Of a stretch of DNA of 64,000 nucleotides, positions 34,940 through 44,328 are shown one piece after another; the stretch's first letter is position 1, and each line of letters starts with the position of its first letter. A model generated the notes under the pieces. That model was not told where the DNA came from. It was given only the letters and a program-made list of their open reading frames with translations, and did not search any database. The stretch lies in assembly GCF_936925435.1 (NCBI RefSeq), contig NZ_CAKZHQ010000020.1, positions 36,111 to 100,110 of the forward strand, in the 5' to 3' direction. The translations under genes were made by a program, and so were the position numbers. Source of the DNA: an uncultured Ramlibacter sp. (lineage in GTDB: Bacteria; Pseudomonadota; Gammaproteobacteria; Burkholderiales; Burkholderiaceae_C).

Positions 34940-35971
34940 TCAGACCGCGGCCGGGCGCCTGGCCCAGCCGACGAGAGTGCGGCGAAATTCCGGGGACTGC
35001 AACAGCATCACGGCGAACACCACGCCGGCCTTGACCACCAGGTTGACCTCCGGCGGCACGCCCAGGGAGTAGATGGCGTAGGTCAGGGTCTGGATGATGA
35101 GAGCGCCGATCACGCTGCCAGCCAGGCTGAAGCGCCCCCCCGTCAGCGCCGTGCCGCCCAGGGTGACGGCCAGGATGGCGTCCAGCTCCATCAGCTGGCC
35201 GGCGTTGTTACCGTCGGCGCTCTTGACCGTGGAGCTGACGATCAGGCCAGCCGCCCCGGCGCAGACGCCGCAAAAGGCATAGACCCAGAAACTGATGCGG
35301 CGCGCCGGCAGGCCGGCCAGATGGGCAGCCGAGGGATTGATGCCCACGGCCTCGATGAACAGCCCCAGCGCCGTGCGCCGGGTGATCAGCAGCAAGGCGG
35401 CCAGCACGCCCATGGCCAGCCAGAACGGGAACGGCAAGCCCAGCAGGTAGCCGTTGCCGATAAAAAAGTAAGGCGCGTAGTAGACGGTGATGATCTGGCC
35501 GCCGGTCACCAGCTGGGCGATGCCCCGGCCGGCCACCATCAGGATCAGCGTGGCGATGATGGGCTGCATGCCGATCACCGAGACCAACAGGCCGTTCCAG
35601 GCGCCGCAGACCAGGGCGATGCCCAGGGCCACGGCGATCGCAAGCCACATGGGGAAACGGCTGACATGGGTGGGCACGCCGTCCACAACCACCAGCGAGC
35701 CGCCGATCATCCAGGCGGCGACGGCCGCCGCGATGGCCACGGTCGCGCCGACGGAAATGTCGATGCCGCGGGTGGCGATCACCAGCGTCATGCCCAGGGA
35801 CACCAGGATCAGTGGCGCCGCCCCCTTGAGAATGTCGATGAGGCTGCCGTAGAGATGGCCCTCGCGCCATTCGATGTGCAGGAAGCTGCTGCTGAAAGCA
35901 GCGTTCAGACCCAGCAGCAGGAGCAAGGTGACCAGCGGCCAGAACAAGCGGTGCTGCAAGAAGCCTTTCAT
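34940..35971 (-). CDS. Sugar ABC transporter permease (YtfT-like)
   Basis: A 343-aa RbsC-type permease. It has VIATRGIDISVGATVAIAAA, QPIIATLILMVAGRG and INPSAAHLAGLP. ATG 35971 overlaps the stop of the ATPase gene (ATGA), indicating translational coupling, and the stop lies 12 bp before the second permease. Longer frames upstream are inside the ATPase gene and are rejected. Confidence 0.86.
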   Translation of the reverse strand: MKGFLQHRLFWPLVTLLLLLGLNAAFSSSFLHIEWREGHLYGSLIDILKGAAPLILVSLGMTLVIATRGIDISVGATVAIAAAVAAWMIGGSLVVVDGVPTHVSRFPMWLAIAVALGIALVCGAWNGLLVSVIGMQPIIATLILMVAGRGIAQLVTGGQIITVYYAPYFFIGNGYLLGLPFPFWLAMGVLAALLLITRRTALGLFIEAVGINPSAAHLAGLPARRISFWVYAFCGVCAGAAGLIVSSTVKSADGNNAGQLMELDAILAVTLGGTALTGGRFSLAGSVIGALIIQTLTYAIYSLGVPPEVNLVVKAGVVFAVMLLQSPEFRRTLVGWARRPAAV

Positions 35972-37482
35972 GCCTGCTCCGCGATCAGATGGTAGATGTC
36001 CTGCTCCGTGCAGCCGGCCGGCAGTTCCCCCAGCTTGCGCCGGTCGCGCAGCACGGCGATGCGGTGCGACACGCGCACCACCTCGTCGATCTCGGACGAG
36101 ATGAAGAGCACGGCCATGCCCTCCCCGGCCAGCCGCAGAATCTCGTCCATGATCTCCTGCTTGGCCGCCACGTCCACGCCGCGCGTGGGCTCGTCCAGGA
36201 TCAGCAGGCGTGGCCCGGTGGCCAGCCAGCGGGCCAGCAAGGCCTTCTGCTGGTTGCCGCCCGAAAGCTGGCCCATGGGCGTGTCGATATCCGCCGTTTT
36301 GATGCCCAGGGTCTGGACAAAGCCTTCGGCCAGGCGCGACTGCTCGGGCAGCGGCAGGCGGCTCCACATGCCGCGCCGCGCCTGCAAGGCCAGTACGATG
36401 TTTTCCCGCACGGACAAGCCGGCCACGATGCCGTCGGTCTTGCGGTCCTCCGGCAGCATGGCCATGCCCAGCCGCACAGCGGCAGCTGGACTGGCCACAC
36501 GGATGGGCCGGCCCCAAACATGCAGAGCGCCGGTATCGGGCTGGCGCAGGCCAAACAGCAGCTGGGCCAGCTCGGTGCGCCCCGACCCCAGCAGGCCGGC
36601 CAGGCCCAGCACCTCGCCAGCGCGCAGCGCCAGGTCGGTGGGCTGCAGCATGCCCTTGCGGCCCACGTCGCGCAGCTCGAACTCGGCCTCACTGCCCTCG
36701 GCCTCGCCGGGCGGCGCCGAGGCCAGGCGCCGCGCCGCCAGCTCGCGCCCCACCATGGCGGCGATCAGGGCGGGCTCGGGCAGGTCCTGCGCCGGCCACT
36801 CGCCGACAAACTCGCCATTGCGCAACACCGTGATGCGGTCCGACAAGGCATAGACCTGGTCCAGGAAATGGGTGACGAAGAGGATGGCCATGCCCTCCTC
36901 GCGCAGCCGGCGCAACACGGCGAACAGCCGCTGCACCTCCTCCTCGTCCAGGCTGGAGGTGGGCTCGTCCAGCACCAGCACCTTGGCCGAGACGCTCAAG
37001 GCGCGGGCGATGGCCACCATCTGCTGCACCGCCACCGGGTAGGCGGAAAGCAGGCGGCTGACATCGATGTCCAGGTTCAGGCGCGCCAGCAGCGCCTTCG
37101 CATCGCGGTTCATGGCCGCCCAGTCGATGCGCCAGGCCTTGCGCGGGTAGCGCCCGGCGAAGATGTTCTCCGCCACCGACAGATTGGGGCAGAGGTTGAC
37201 CTCCTGGTAGACCGTGCTGATACCGATGCGCTGCGCCTCCAGCGGAGAGCGCGGCGCAATGGGCTGTCCCTCGAGCACCATGGTGCCGGCATCGAGCGCG
37301 TGGACGCCGGTCAGCAGCTTGATCAGGGTGGACTTGCCGGCGCCGTTCTGTCCCATCAGGGCATGGACCTCGCCGGGAAACAGGCGCAGGCCGGCCCCGC
37401 TCAGGGCGCGCACGCCGGTGAAGCTCTTGTGGATCCCGCCCAGCTCCAGCAGCGGGCGGGCGTCGGCCGTTGCCGGGGGCAT
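35968..37482 (-). CDS. Sugar ABC transporter ATP-binding protein (YtfR-like, two ABC domains)
   Basis: A 504-aa protein with two fused ABC modules, as in RbsA and AraG. The first has GQNGAGKST near 50 and VLDEPTSSLDEEE. The second has the degenerate Walker region GLLGSGRTEL, the signature LSGGNQQKALLARWL and LLILDEPTRGVDV. It energises the two permeases that follow. The ATG at 37482 is preceded by an in-frame TTG that overlaps nothing useful. Its start is 3 bp after the binding-protein stop. Confidence 0.9.
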   Translation of the reverse strand: MPPATADARPLLELGGIHKSFTGVRALSGAGLRLFPGEVHALMGQNGAGKSTLIKLLTGVHALDAGTMVLEGQPIAPRSPLEAQRIGISTVYQEVNLCPNLSVAENIFAGRYPRKAWRIDWAAMNRDAKALLARLNLDIDVSRLLSAYPVAVQQMVAIARALSVSAKVLVLDEPTSSLDEEEVQRLFAVLRRLREEGMAILFVTHFLDQVYALSDRITVLRNGEFVGEWPAQDLPEPALIAAMVGRELAARRLASAPPGEAEGSEAEFELRDVGRKGMLQPTDLALRAGEVLGLAGLLGSGRTELAQLLFGLRQPDTGALHVWGRPIRVASPAAAVRLGMAMLPEDRKTDGIVAGLSVRENIVLALQARRGMWSRLPLPEQSRLAEGFVQTLGIKTADIDTPMGQLSGGNQQKALLARWLATGPRLLILDEPTRGVDVAAKQEIMDEILRLAGEGMAVLFISSEIDEVVRVSHRIAVLRDRRKLGELPAGCTEQDIYHLIAEQA

Positions 37483-37485
37483 CAA

Positions 37486-38448
37486 TCAGTACTTGCGCTT
37501 GGGAAATTCCTTGGCCGCGACTTCCATCGGGAAGATCCCTTCCTCGGTGACGATGCGCTTGGGCACGGGCTTGCCGGCCACCACCTCCTTGACCGCCTTC
37601 ATCAGCTGCGGCCCCAGCAGCGGACTGCATTCCACGCTGACATTGAGCTTGCCCTGCATCATGGCCTCGAAGGCGCCCTTCACTGCGTCGATGGAGATGA
37701 TGATGATGTCCTTGGCCGGCTTGAGGCCCGCTTCCTCGATGGCCTGGATGGCGCCGATGGCCATGTCGTCGTTGTGCGCATACAGCACATTGATCTTCTT
37801 GGCGTCGGACTTGAGGAAGGCCTGCATCACTTCCTTGCCCTTGGCCCGGGTGAAGTCGCCGGTCTGGCTGCGCAGGATCTTGAATTTCGGGTCGGCCTTG
37901 ATGACTTCCTCAAAGCCCTTCTTGCGGTCGATCGCGGGGGCCGAGCCCACCGTGCCCTGCAGTTCGACGATGTTGACCTCGCCCTTGTTGTCCTTCATCT
38001 TCTCGACCAGCCAGCGGCCGGCCTTGCGGCCTTCTTCCAGGAAGTCCGAGCCCATGAAGGTGACGTAGAGCGAGTCATCCTTGGTGCTCACCGCCCTGTC
38101 CGTCAGGATCACCGGGATCTTGGCGGCCTTGGCCTCCTTGAGCACCGTCTCGAAGCCGGTTTCCACCACAGGCGAGAAGGCGATCACGTCCACCTTCTGG
38201 GCGATGAAGGAGCGGATGGCCTTGATCTGGTTCTCCTGCTTTTGCTGCGCGTCGGCGAACTTCAGGTCGATGCCGGCCTCCTTGGCCGCCGACTTGACCG
38301 ACTCGGTGTTGGCGGTGCGCCATTCGCTTTCGGCGCCGATCTGGCTGAAGCCCAGGGTGATCTTCTTCTGGCCGAAGGCCAGCGGCATGGTGACGGCCAG
38401 GGTCAGGGCGGCGGCGCCCTGGATGGCGGTGCGGCGGTTGCTTTGCAT
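37486..38448 (-). CDS. Sugar ABC transporter periplasmic binding protein (YtfQ-like)
   Basis: A 320-aa precursor with signal peptide region TAIQGAAALTLAVTMPLAFG. The mature part is a type 1 (ribose/galactose) binding protein: ITLGFSQIGAESEWRTANT, AFSPVVETGFETVLKEAK, ILTDRAV, YAHNDDMAIGAIQAIEEAG. These match YtfQ, which binds galactofuranose; related proteins bind L-arabinose. With the oxidative pathway genes here, an aldopentose or galactose ligand is likely. I chose ATG 38448 because a signal peptide follows directly. Confidence 0.87.
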   Translation of the reverse strand: MQSNRRTAIQGAAALTLAVTMPLAFGQKKITLGFSQIGAESEWRTANTESVKSAAKEAGIDLKFADAQQKQENQIKAIRSFIAQKVDVIAFSPVVETGFETVLKEAKAAKIPVILTDRAVSTKDDSLYVTFMGSDFLEEGRKAGRWLVEKMKDNKGEVNIVELQGTVGSAPAIDRKKGFEEVIKADPKFKILRSQTGDFTRAKGKEVMQAFLKSDAKKINVLYAHNDDMAIGAIQAIEEAGLKPAKDIIIISIDAVKGAFEAMMQGKLNVSVECSPLLGPQLMKAVKEVVAGKPVPKRIVTEEGIFPMEVAAKEFPKRKY

Positions 38449-38495
38449 GTCGTCGTCTCCTCGTTGGTGGTTGCGGGATGGGAACGGGGGCCGGG

Positions 38496-39932
38496 TCAGG
38501 CGTAGGTATAGGCCGTCTTGACCGTGGTGTAAAACTCGGCGGCATGGCGGCCCTGCTCGCGCGGACCGTGGCTCGACGCCTTGCGCCCGCCGAAGGGCAC
38601 GTGGTAGTCGACGCCGGCGGTGGGCAGGTTGACCATGACCATGCCGGCCTGGGCATGGCGCTTGAAATGCGTCGCGTGCTTCAGGGAGCTGGTGCAAACA
38701 CCGGCGCACAGGCCATACTTCGTGTCGTTTGCCAAGGCCAGCGCATGCTCGTAGCCGTCGGCCACCAGCAGGGCCGCGACCGGACCGAAGATCTCTTCGC
38801 GCGCCACCCTGTGCTCCGGTGCGGCCAGGAACAGCGCCGGACTCATGAAATAGCCCTTGCTCTCGCATTCCACCAGTTGGCCGCCGGTGATGTGTTCAGC
38901 GCCCTCCTGGCGGGCGATTTCCAGCCAGGCCTGGTTTTGCTCCAGTTGCGGCCGGCTGGCCACCGGGCCGATGTCGATGCCGCGCGCCAGGGCCGGCCCG
39001 ACCTTGAGCTGTTTCATGCGCTCGAGCAGCCGGCCCAGGAAGTCGCCATGGATGCGCCGCTCGACGATGATGCGGCTGGAGGCCGTGCAGCGCTGGCCGG
39101 TGGAGAAGAAGGCGCCATTGACGGCGCACTCCACGGCGCGGTCCAGGTCGGCATCGGCCAGCACCACCAGCGGGTTCTTGCCGCCCATCTCCAGTTGCAC
39201 CTTGGCGCCGCGGGCCGATGTGCGCTGCAGCACCTGGGCGCCCGTGGCCTCGGAGCCGGTGAAGCTGATCGCGTCGACCAGGGGACTGTCGAGCAGCGCC
39301 TGGCCGACCTGGCGGCCGCTGCCATTGACCAGGTTGAACACGCCGGCCGGCAAGCCCGCCCGGCTCAGGATCTCGGCCAGGGCCCAGCCGCAGGCCGACA
39401 CCAGTTCGGCGGGCTTGAACACCACGGCGTTGCCATAGGCCAGGGCTGGCGCGATCTTCCAGGCCGGGATGGCCAGCGGAAAATTCCAGGGGGCGATGAT
39501 GCCCACCACGCCCACCGGCTCGCGTGTCACCTCCACGTCGATGTCGGGTCGCACCGAGGCCATCTTTTCGCCGCTGATGCGCAGCGCCTCGCCGGCAAAG
39601 AACTTGAAGATCTGGCCGGCCCGCGCCGCCTCACCGACCGCTTCGGGCAAGGTCTTGCCCTCTTCACGGGCCAGCAGTTCGCCCAGTTCGTCCTTGCGCG
39701 CCAGGATTTCGCTGCCGACAAAGTCCAGCGCATCGGCGCGGCGTTGCGGCGTGGTGTGGGCCCAGGTGGCGGCGCCATCGCTGGCCGCGCGGATCGCCTG
39801 CTGGGTCTGGCGCGCATCGGCGCGGGCGTACTCGGCCACCGGACTGCCCAGGTCCGAGGGGTTCTCGCTGGCGCCGGTGGTCGCGCCGGTCTCCCAGCGC
39901 CCGTTGATGAAATTCCTGAGCATGGACTGCAT
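38496..39932 (-). CDS. Aldehyde dehydrogenase, alpha-ketoglutarate semialdehyde type
   Basis: A 478-aa NAD(P)+ aldehyde dehydrogenase. It shows NFPLAIPAWKIAPALAYGNA, catalytic Glu in LEMGGKNPLV, catalytic Cys in FFSTGQRCTASS and the C-terminal VPFGGRKASSHGPREQG. The EEGKTLPEA and RISGEKM stretches are typical of ketoglutarate-semialdehyde dehydrogenases, the last step of non-phosphorylative pentose and hexarate routes, giving 2-oxoglutarate. It is first in the operon with the YtfQRT-YjfF-like importer and divergent from a LysR gene. ATGs at 39932 and 39923 are both possible. Confidence 0.85.
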   Translation of the reverse strand: MQSMLRNFINGRWETGATTGASENPSDLGSPVAEYARADARQTQQAIRAASDGAATWAHTTPQRRADALDFVGSEILARKDELGELLAREEGKTLPEAVGEAARAGQIFKFFAGEALRISGEKMASVRPDIDVEVTREPVGVVGIIAPWNFPLAIPAWKIAPALAYGNAVVFKPAELVSACGWALAEILSRAGLPAGVFNLVNGSGRQVGQALLDSPLVDAISFTGSEATGAQVLQRTSARGAKVQLEMGGKNPLVVLADADLDRAVECAVNGAFFSTGQRCTASSRIIVERRIHGDFLGRLLERMKQLKVGPALARGIDIGPVASRPQLEQNQAWLEIARQEGAEHITGGQLVECESKGYFMSPALFLAAPEHRVAREEIFGPVAALLVADGYEHALALANDTKYGLCAGVCTSSLKHATHFKRHAQAGMVMVNLPTAGVDYHVPFGGRKASSHGPREQGRHAAEFYTTVKTAYTYA

Positions 39933-40139
39933 GGCATCGGTCTTCAAAGTGAAGCGGATGCTAGGCAATCGAAGCATGCCTGCCCAATAGCGATTCAGGC
40001 CTGAGCGATACCGGATTCCGGATTCTCGAAAACCCTAGGAACCCCTCACCCGCCCCTACGGATATACGCCTAGTGCTCCGTAGAGCCTTAGCGATATAAA
40101 GTTTCGAATCATGGAAAACCCCAGGGCGGCCTCACGCAG

Positions 40140-41114
40140 ATGATCAATTACTCGCATTGGTTCATCCGCGCCCGCCTGAAGACCCGCCAGTTGCTGCTGC
40201 TGGTCGCGCTGGCCGAGGAAGGCAACATCCACCGCGCGGCCGAGGTGCTGAGCATGACCCAGCCGGCCGCCTCCAAGCTGCTCAAGGACATCGAGGACGT
40301 GCTGGGCGTGCAACTGTTCGATCGCCTGCCGCGCGGCATGCGTCCCACGCCGTATGGCGAGGTGATGATCCGCCACGCAAGGGTGGCGCTGTCCAGCCTG
40401 AACCAGGCCCACGACGAGGTGCAGGCGCTCAAGGGCGGCCACTTCGGTCAGGTGAGCCTGGGCACCATCACCACGCCCGCCCTGACGCTGCTGCCCCGGG
40501 CCATCTCCCGCGTCAAGCAGTCCCATCCCACGCTGCGGATCTCGGTCCAGGTCGAAACCAGCGACGTGCTGATGGAGCGGCTGGCCCAGGGCAAGCTGGA
40601 AATCCTGACGGCGCGGCTGTTCGCCCAGCACGACAAGACGGCATTGCGCTTCGAAGCCCTGGCGGAGGAGCCGGCGGTGGCCGTGGTGCGTCCCGGCCAC
40701 CCGCTGCTGTCGGCGGGCAAGCTGACGCTGCGCGACCTGGGCGGCTGGGGCTGGATCGTGCCGCCCGAAGGCAGCGTCTTGCGGCATCGCTTCGACCTGA
40801 TGTTCAGCGAGGCCGCCATGGACGCGCCAATCAACCTGATCGAGACCACCGCGCTGATGTTCATGACCAAGATGATCGGCGACAGCGACATGATCGGCCT
40901 GCTGGCGGGCGACGTGGGGCACTACTACGCAAGGCACAAGCTGGTGGCGCTGCTGCCGATCGCCCTGCCCTGCCGCATGGACGCCTTCGGGCTGATCACG
41001 CGCACCGACCGGCCCCTGTCGCCGGCCGGCCAGGTGATGCTCGCTGCGATCAAGACGGCGGCCGCGCAAACCTATGGCGTGCCGCTCGATGCGCCGCAAG
41101 CGCCAGCGGCCTGA
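40140..41114 (+). CDS. LysR-family regulator, GbpR-like
   Basis: A 324-aa LysR protein. The helix-turn-helix is in GNIHRAAEVLSMTQPAASKLL (about 29-49); the effector domain starts near residue 93. The N-terminus (INYSHWFIRARLKTRQLLLL) resembles GbpR, the regulator of sugar-binding protein genes in Azospirillum and Agrobacterium. It is divergent from the semialdehyde dehydrogenase/importer operon and most likely controls it in response to sugar. No clean T-N11-A palindrome was found in the 207-bp gap. The ribosome site is weak. Confidence 0.87.
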   Translation: MINYSHWFIRARLKTRQLLLLVALAEEGNIHRAAEVLSMTQPAASKLLKDIEDVLGVQLFDRLPRGMRPTPYGEVMIRHARVALSSLNQAHDEVQALKGGHFGQVSLGTITTPALTLLPRAISRVKQSHPTLRISVQVETSDVLMERLAQGKLEILTARLFAQHDKTALRFEALAEEPAVAVVRPGHPLLSAGKLTLRDLGGWGWIVPPEGSVLRHRFDLMFSEAAMDAPINLIETTALMFMTKMIGDSDMIGLLAGDVGHYYARHKLVALLPIALPCRMDAFGLITRTDRPLSPAGQVMLAAIKTAAAQTYGVPLDAPQAPAA

Positions 41115-41120
41115 GTCCCG

Positions 41121-41363
41121 CTACTTGTTCTTCTTTTCCTTCTTGCCATTGTTCTTCTTTTCCTGCCCTGGCGCGTCGCCCTTCTTGCCCTTCGAGTTGC
41201 CGCTATTGCCCGGGGCGTTGGCGTCGTCGTAGCGCTCCCTGGCGTTGTCGCGCGTCTCGACGGTGGAGCGCTGCCGCGCGGGCTGGGTCGATGCGGACTG
41301 CGCGGCGGCAATCACGGCCTGCATCAGCGCCAGGGCCACGCACAGTGGGGCAATGACTTTCAT
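41121..41363 (-). CDS. Small exported Lys-rich low-complexity protein
   Basis: An 80-aa precursor. MKVIAPLCVALALMQAVIA is a signal peptide; the mature part is hydrophilic and disordered, ending in alternating Gly, Lys, Asn and Gln (GNSGNSKGKKGDAPGQEKK and on). The positive charge suggests binding to nucleic acid, cell wall or lipopolysaccharide, but no family is recognised. Convergent with the LysR gene (6 bp apart). ATG 41363 is preceded by GGAGACC. It is compositionally simple, so homology would be hard to judge. Confidence 0.6.
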   Translation of the reverse strand: MKVIAPLCVALALMQAVIAAAQSASTQPARQRSTVETRDNARERYDDANAPGNSGNSKGKKGDAPGQEKKNNGKKEKKNK

Positions 41364-41646
41364 CGGGTCTCCTTGGTTTCGGCGGGCCGAGCCGGACGGC
41401 GCGGCCGCCGCGGGGCGGGACCTCAGACTAAGCCAGGCCGGCGGGCGGGTCAAGCAATGCCGTCTGTGCCGCACAGGCCCTATTCCGAATATCTGACTCT
41501 GTCAATGCGATGTAGGGGCGGTGACAAGCGCTGTCTCTGTCGCCCGACACGGACCATAATTCGCTGGCATAGATACCGACAATTCGTCCGGGCAGATCCG
41601 GCTACATCTCTCGCGTAAGTACTCCTCCCCGGAAAGGATGGCAAAT

Positions 41647-42732
41647 ATGAGCATTGATGAGACCAACGAGGTCGATCGCCAGAAGCGCCGCGCCGATCTG
41701 ATGGACGTACTGATACGCGCCGGCCTCATTCTGGCCCTGGCGGTACTGTGCTTCGAGGTCTTTTCCCCATTCCTGACCTTGATGGCCTGGGCGCTGATCC
41801 TGGCGGTGACGCTTTATCCGATGCATCAGAAACTTGCCAGGAAAGTCGGCGGCAAGCAGGGCCTGTCGGCCACGATCCTGGTGCTGGCGGGCTGCGTGCT
41901 GCTCATCGCGCCCAGCGCCGCACTGATGAACTCTCTGGCCGACTCGGTCCATACGACGATCGAGAAGGTGCAGAAGAACGAGGTGGAGATTCCACCGCCC
42001 CGCGACAGCGTCGCCGAATGGCCGCTGGTCGGCAAGAAGATCCACGCGGTGTGGGTGAAGGCGCACGCCGACTTGCCGGCCTTCATCAGCAGCATGCAGC
42101 CGAAGATCGGCAATATCGCCAAGGGTGCGCTGGGGATGGTGGCCGGCATCGCCGGCGGGCTGCTCGGCTTTCTCGCCTCGCTGATCGTCGCCGGCATCAT
42201 GATGGCTTTCGGCAAGGGGGGGGCCCAGGCCTGCCTTGCCATCTTCGAGCGCATCGTCGGCCCGACCAAGGGCGCCGAATTCGCCAAGCTGTCCACGGCC
42301 ACCATCCGTGCGGTCGCCCAGGGGGTGATCGGCGTCGCCTTCATCCAGGCCATCGTCGTCGGTCTCTGCCTGCTGCTTGCCAGCGTGCCCTGGGCCGGCG
42401 TGCTGGCCGTCATCGTGCTGGTGCTGGGCATCGCCCAGGTTCCGGCGATCCTGATCACCCTGCCGGCGATCGGCTACATCTGGAGCACCGAGGGCTACGG
42501 CAATGTCGAGGCGATCGTCTACACGGTGCTCCTGTTCGTGGCCGGCATGGCCGACAACGTGCTCAAGCCGCTGATGCTGGGCCGCGGCGTCGATGCGCCG
42601 ATGCCCGTCATCCTGCTCGGCGCGCTGGGCGGCATGGCCGTGGGAGGGATCCAGGGCATGTTCGTCGGTGCCACCCTGCTGGCGCTGGGCTACCAGATCT
42701 TCAAGGGCTGGGTCGTCGATCCGGCCACCTGA
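41647..42732 (+). CDS. AI-2E family transporter (PerM-like)
   Basis: A 361-aa inner-membrane protein with about eight helices. It has LALAVLCFEVFSPFLTLMAWALILAVTLYP at the N-terminus, GVIGVAFIQAIVVGLCLLLASVPWAGVLAV in the middle and DNVLKPLMLGRGVDAPMPVILLGALGGM near the C-terminus, the last being the family signature. Members export small molecules or ions; the AI-2 link was shown for a few only. I prefer ATG 41647 (AAAGGA 8 bases before) to 41638, which touches the ribosome site. It lies 36 bp before the NodT-like gene, so it probably belongs to the efflux operon. Confidence 0.85.
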   Translation: MSIDETNEVDRQKRRADLMDVLIRAGLILALAVLCFEVFSPFLTLMAWALILAVTLYPMHQKLARKVGGKQGLSATILVLAGCVLLIAPSAALMNSLADSVHTTIEKVQKNEVEIPPPRDSVAEWPLVGKKIHAVWVKAHADLPAFISSMQPKIGNIAKGALGMVAGIAGGLLGFLASLIVAGIMMAFGKGGAQACLAIFERIVGPTKGAEFAKLSTATIRAVAQGVIGVAFIQAIVVGLCLLLASVPWAGVLAVIVLVLGIAQVPAILITLPAIGYIWSTEGYGNVEAIVYTVLLFVAGMADNVLKPLMLGRGVDAPMPVILLGALGGMAVGGIQGMFVGATLLALGYQIFKGWVVDPAT

Positions 42733-42768
42733 GAACGGCAAGACTGGACCACCGAGCACTGCGCATCG

Positions 42769-44328
42769 ATGCCGGCCCGATCGAAGTACCCCCGACCGAG
42801 CCGACTCGTGACGGCGCTGGCGGCCGGCCTGCTTAGCGCCTGCACGACGGTGGGGCCCAACTTCAGCCGCCCCGAGGTGCCCTGGCTAGCGGACTGGTCC
42901 CCGAGCGCGACGACGGGCAAGTCCGCGCAAGCGCAGCCCAAGCGGGCCGAGACCGAGGTCTGGTGGAGCCACTTCAAGGACCCGGTGCTCGATCAGCTGA
43001 TCGCCGAGGCGCAGCGGCGCAATGTCGGCGTGCGCGTGGCCGGCCTGCGCATTCTCGAAGCCAGGGCGCAGTTGGGCATTGCCGGCAGCACCCGCTTCCC
43101 GCAGGTCCAGCAGGTGACCGGCGAAGCGCTGCGGGTCAGGTCCGGCAACTCGAGCGGCGCCGAAACAACCGCATCGACGGCGGGCATCGGCGCCAGCATC
43201 GCCTGGGAGATCGATTTCTGGGGCAAGTTCCGGCGCGGCATCGAAGCCGCCGACGCCAACTATCTGAGCAGCATCGCCCAATACGATGACGCCCAGGTGC
43301 TGGTGGCGGCGCAGACGGCGAGCCTGTACAGCTCGGTCCGCACGATCGAGCTGCGCCTGACGATCGCGCAGGAGAACGCCGCGTTGCAAAAACGCAGCAT
43401 GGAGATCACCGAGCGCCTGTTCAAGAGCGGCAACGAGTCGGAACTCGACGTGCAGCAGGCCAAGTCGCAGTACCTCAGCACCCTGGCGACGATCCCCGAT
43501 CTCGAGGGCAGCCTGCGCCAGACCCAGAATGCCCTGAGCATCATGCTGGCCCGGCCGCCGGGTGCGATCGCGGAAATGGACGCCGGGCGCGCGAAGATCC
43601 CGCTGGCCAATCTGGACGTGGTGGTCGATCTGCCCGCCGAGCTGCTGCGCCGGCGCCCTGATGTGCGCACGGCCGAGATGCTGCTGGCCGCGCAGTCCGC
43701 GCTGATCGGCGTCAGCGAGGCGGCGCTCTACCCCTCGATCGCACTGGTGGGCTCGATGGGCCTGTCGGCGAACTCGAAGAACTGGTCGATGCGCACCTTG
43801 GACTGGGCCCTGGGGCCGGCGCTGGTGTGGAATATCTTCGATTACGGGCGGCTGAAGAATCAGATTCTGGTGGAAGACGCACGTTTCCAGCAGTTGCACG
43901 AGAACTATCTGGACACGGTGCTGCGTGCCGCCCGCGAAATGGACGACGCCGCGATTGGCTTCGCCAAGGGTCGGGTCCAGGTCGATATCCTGCGGGAAGC
44001 GGTGCAGGCCGCCCGGCGCTCGCTGGACATCGCCAACATCCAGTACCGCGAGGGTCTGGTCGATTTTCAGCGCGTGCTCGATGCGCAGCGCACCCTGTTC
44101 AGCCAGCAGGACAGGCTGGTAGGCACCCAGGGCGGCGTCACGCAAAGCCTTGTTTCGCTGTACAAGGCAGTAGGCGGGGGCTGGCAGGCCGGGCGCACCC
44201 AGCCGCTGCTCGACGACGCCACCCGCGAGACGATGGCCAAGCGCAGCAGCTGGCAGGGGCTGCTCGACGCGCCGCTGCCGCCACCATCGGCCGAGGATTC
44301 CTCGGCCTCACAGCAGGAGGCTCAATGA
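42769..44328 (+). CDS. Outer-membrane efflux lipoprotein, NodT/OprM family
   Basis: A 519-aa TolC-like channel. The lipobox LLSAC puts the acylated Cys at residue 25. It contains TVGPNFSRPEVP, ARAQLGIAGSTRFPQVQ, the DFWGKFRRGIE stretch and DLPAELLRRRPDVRTAEMLLAA, which are standard for this family. It forms the outer-membrane tunnel for the HlyD and DUF2955 proteins encoded next. Its TGA overlaps the HlyD ATG (44325-44328). Confidence 0.92.
   Translation: MPARSKYPRPSRLVTALAAGLLSACTTVGPNFSRPEVPWLADWSPSATTGKSAQAQPKRAETEVWWSHFKDPVLDQLIAEAQRRNVGVRVAGLRILEARAQLGIAGSTRFPQVQQVTGEALRVRSGNSSGAETTASTAGIGASIAWEIDFWGKFRRGIEAADANYLSSIAQYDDAQVLVAAQTASLYSSVRTIELRLTIAQENAALQKRSMEITERLFKSGNESELDVQQAKSQYLSTLATIPDLEGSLRQTQNALSIMLARPPGAIAEMDAGRAKIPLANLDVVVDLPAELLRRRPDVRTAEMLLAAQSALIGVSEAALYPSIALVGSMGLSANSKNWSMRTLDWALGPALVWNIFDYGRLKNQILVEDARFQQLHENYLDTVLRAAREMDDAAIGFAKGRVQVDILREAVQAARRSLDIANIQYREGLVDFQRVLDAQRTLFSQQDRLVGTQGGVTQSLVSLYKAVGGGWQAGRTQPLLDDATRETMAKRSSWQGLLDAPLPPPSAEDSSASQQEAQ

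Noticed and set aside
34142..35995. Long His/Gln/Asp-rich frame on the plus strand
   Set aside because: Antisense shadow of the two YtfT/YjfF-like permeases, with no recognisable motif.
35989..38505. Very long open frame (over 800 codons) on the plus strand
   Set aside because: It lies antisense to the ATPase and binding-protein genes of the sugar importer, is rich in His, Gln, Arg and Gly as typical of GC-rich shadows, and shows no domain.
39995..40004. Palindrome TCAGGCCTGA in the gap before the GbpR-like gene
   Set aside because: It lacks the T-N11-A spacing of LysR sites and is short enough to arise by chance.
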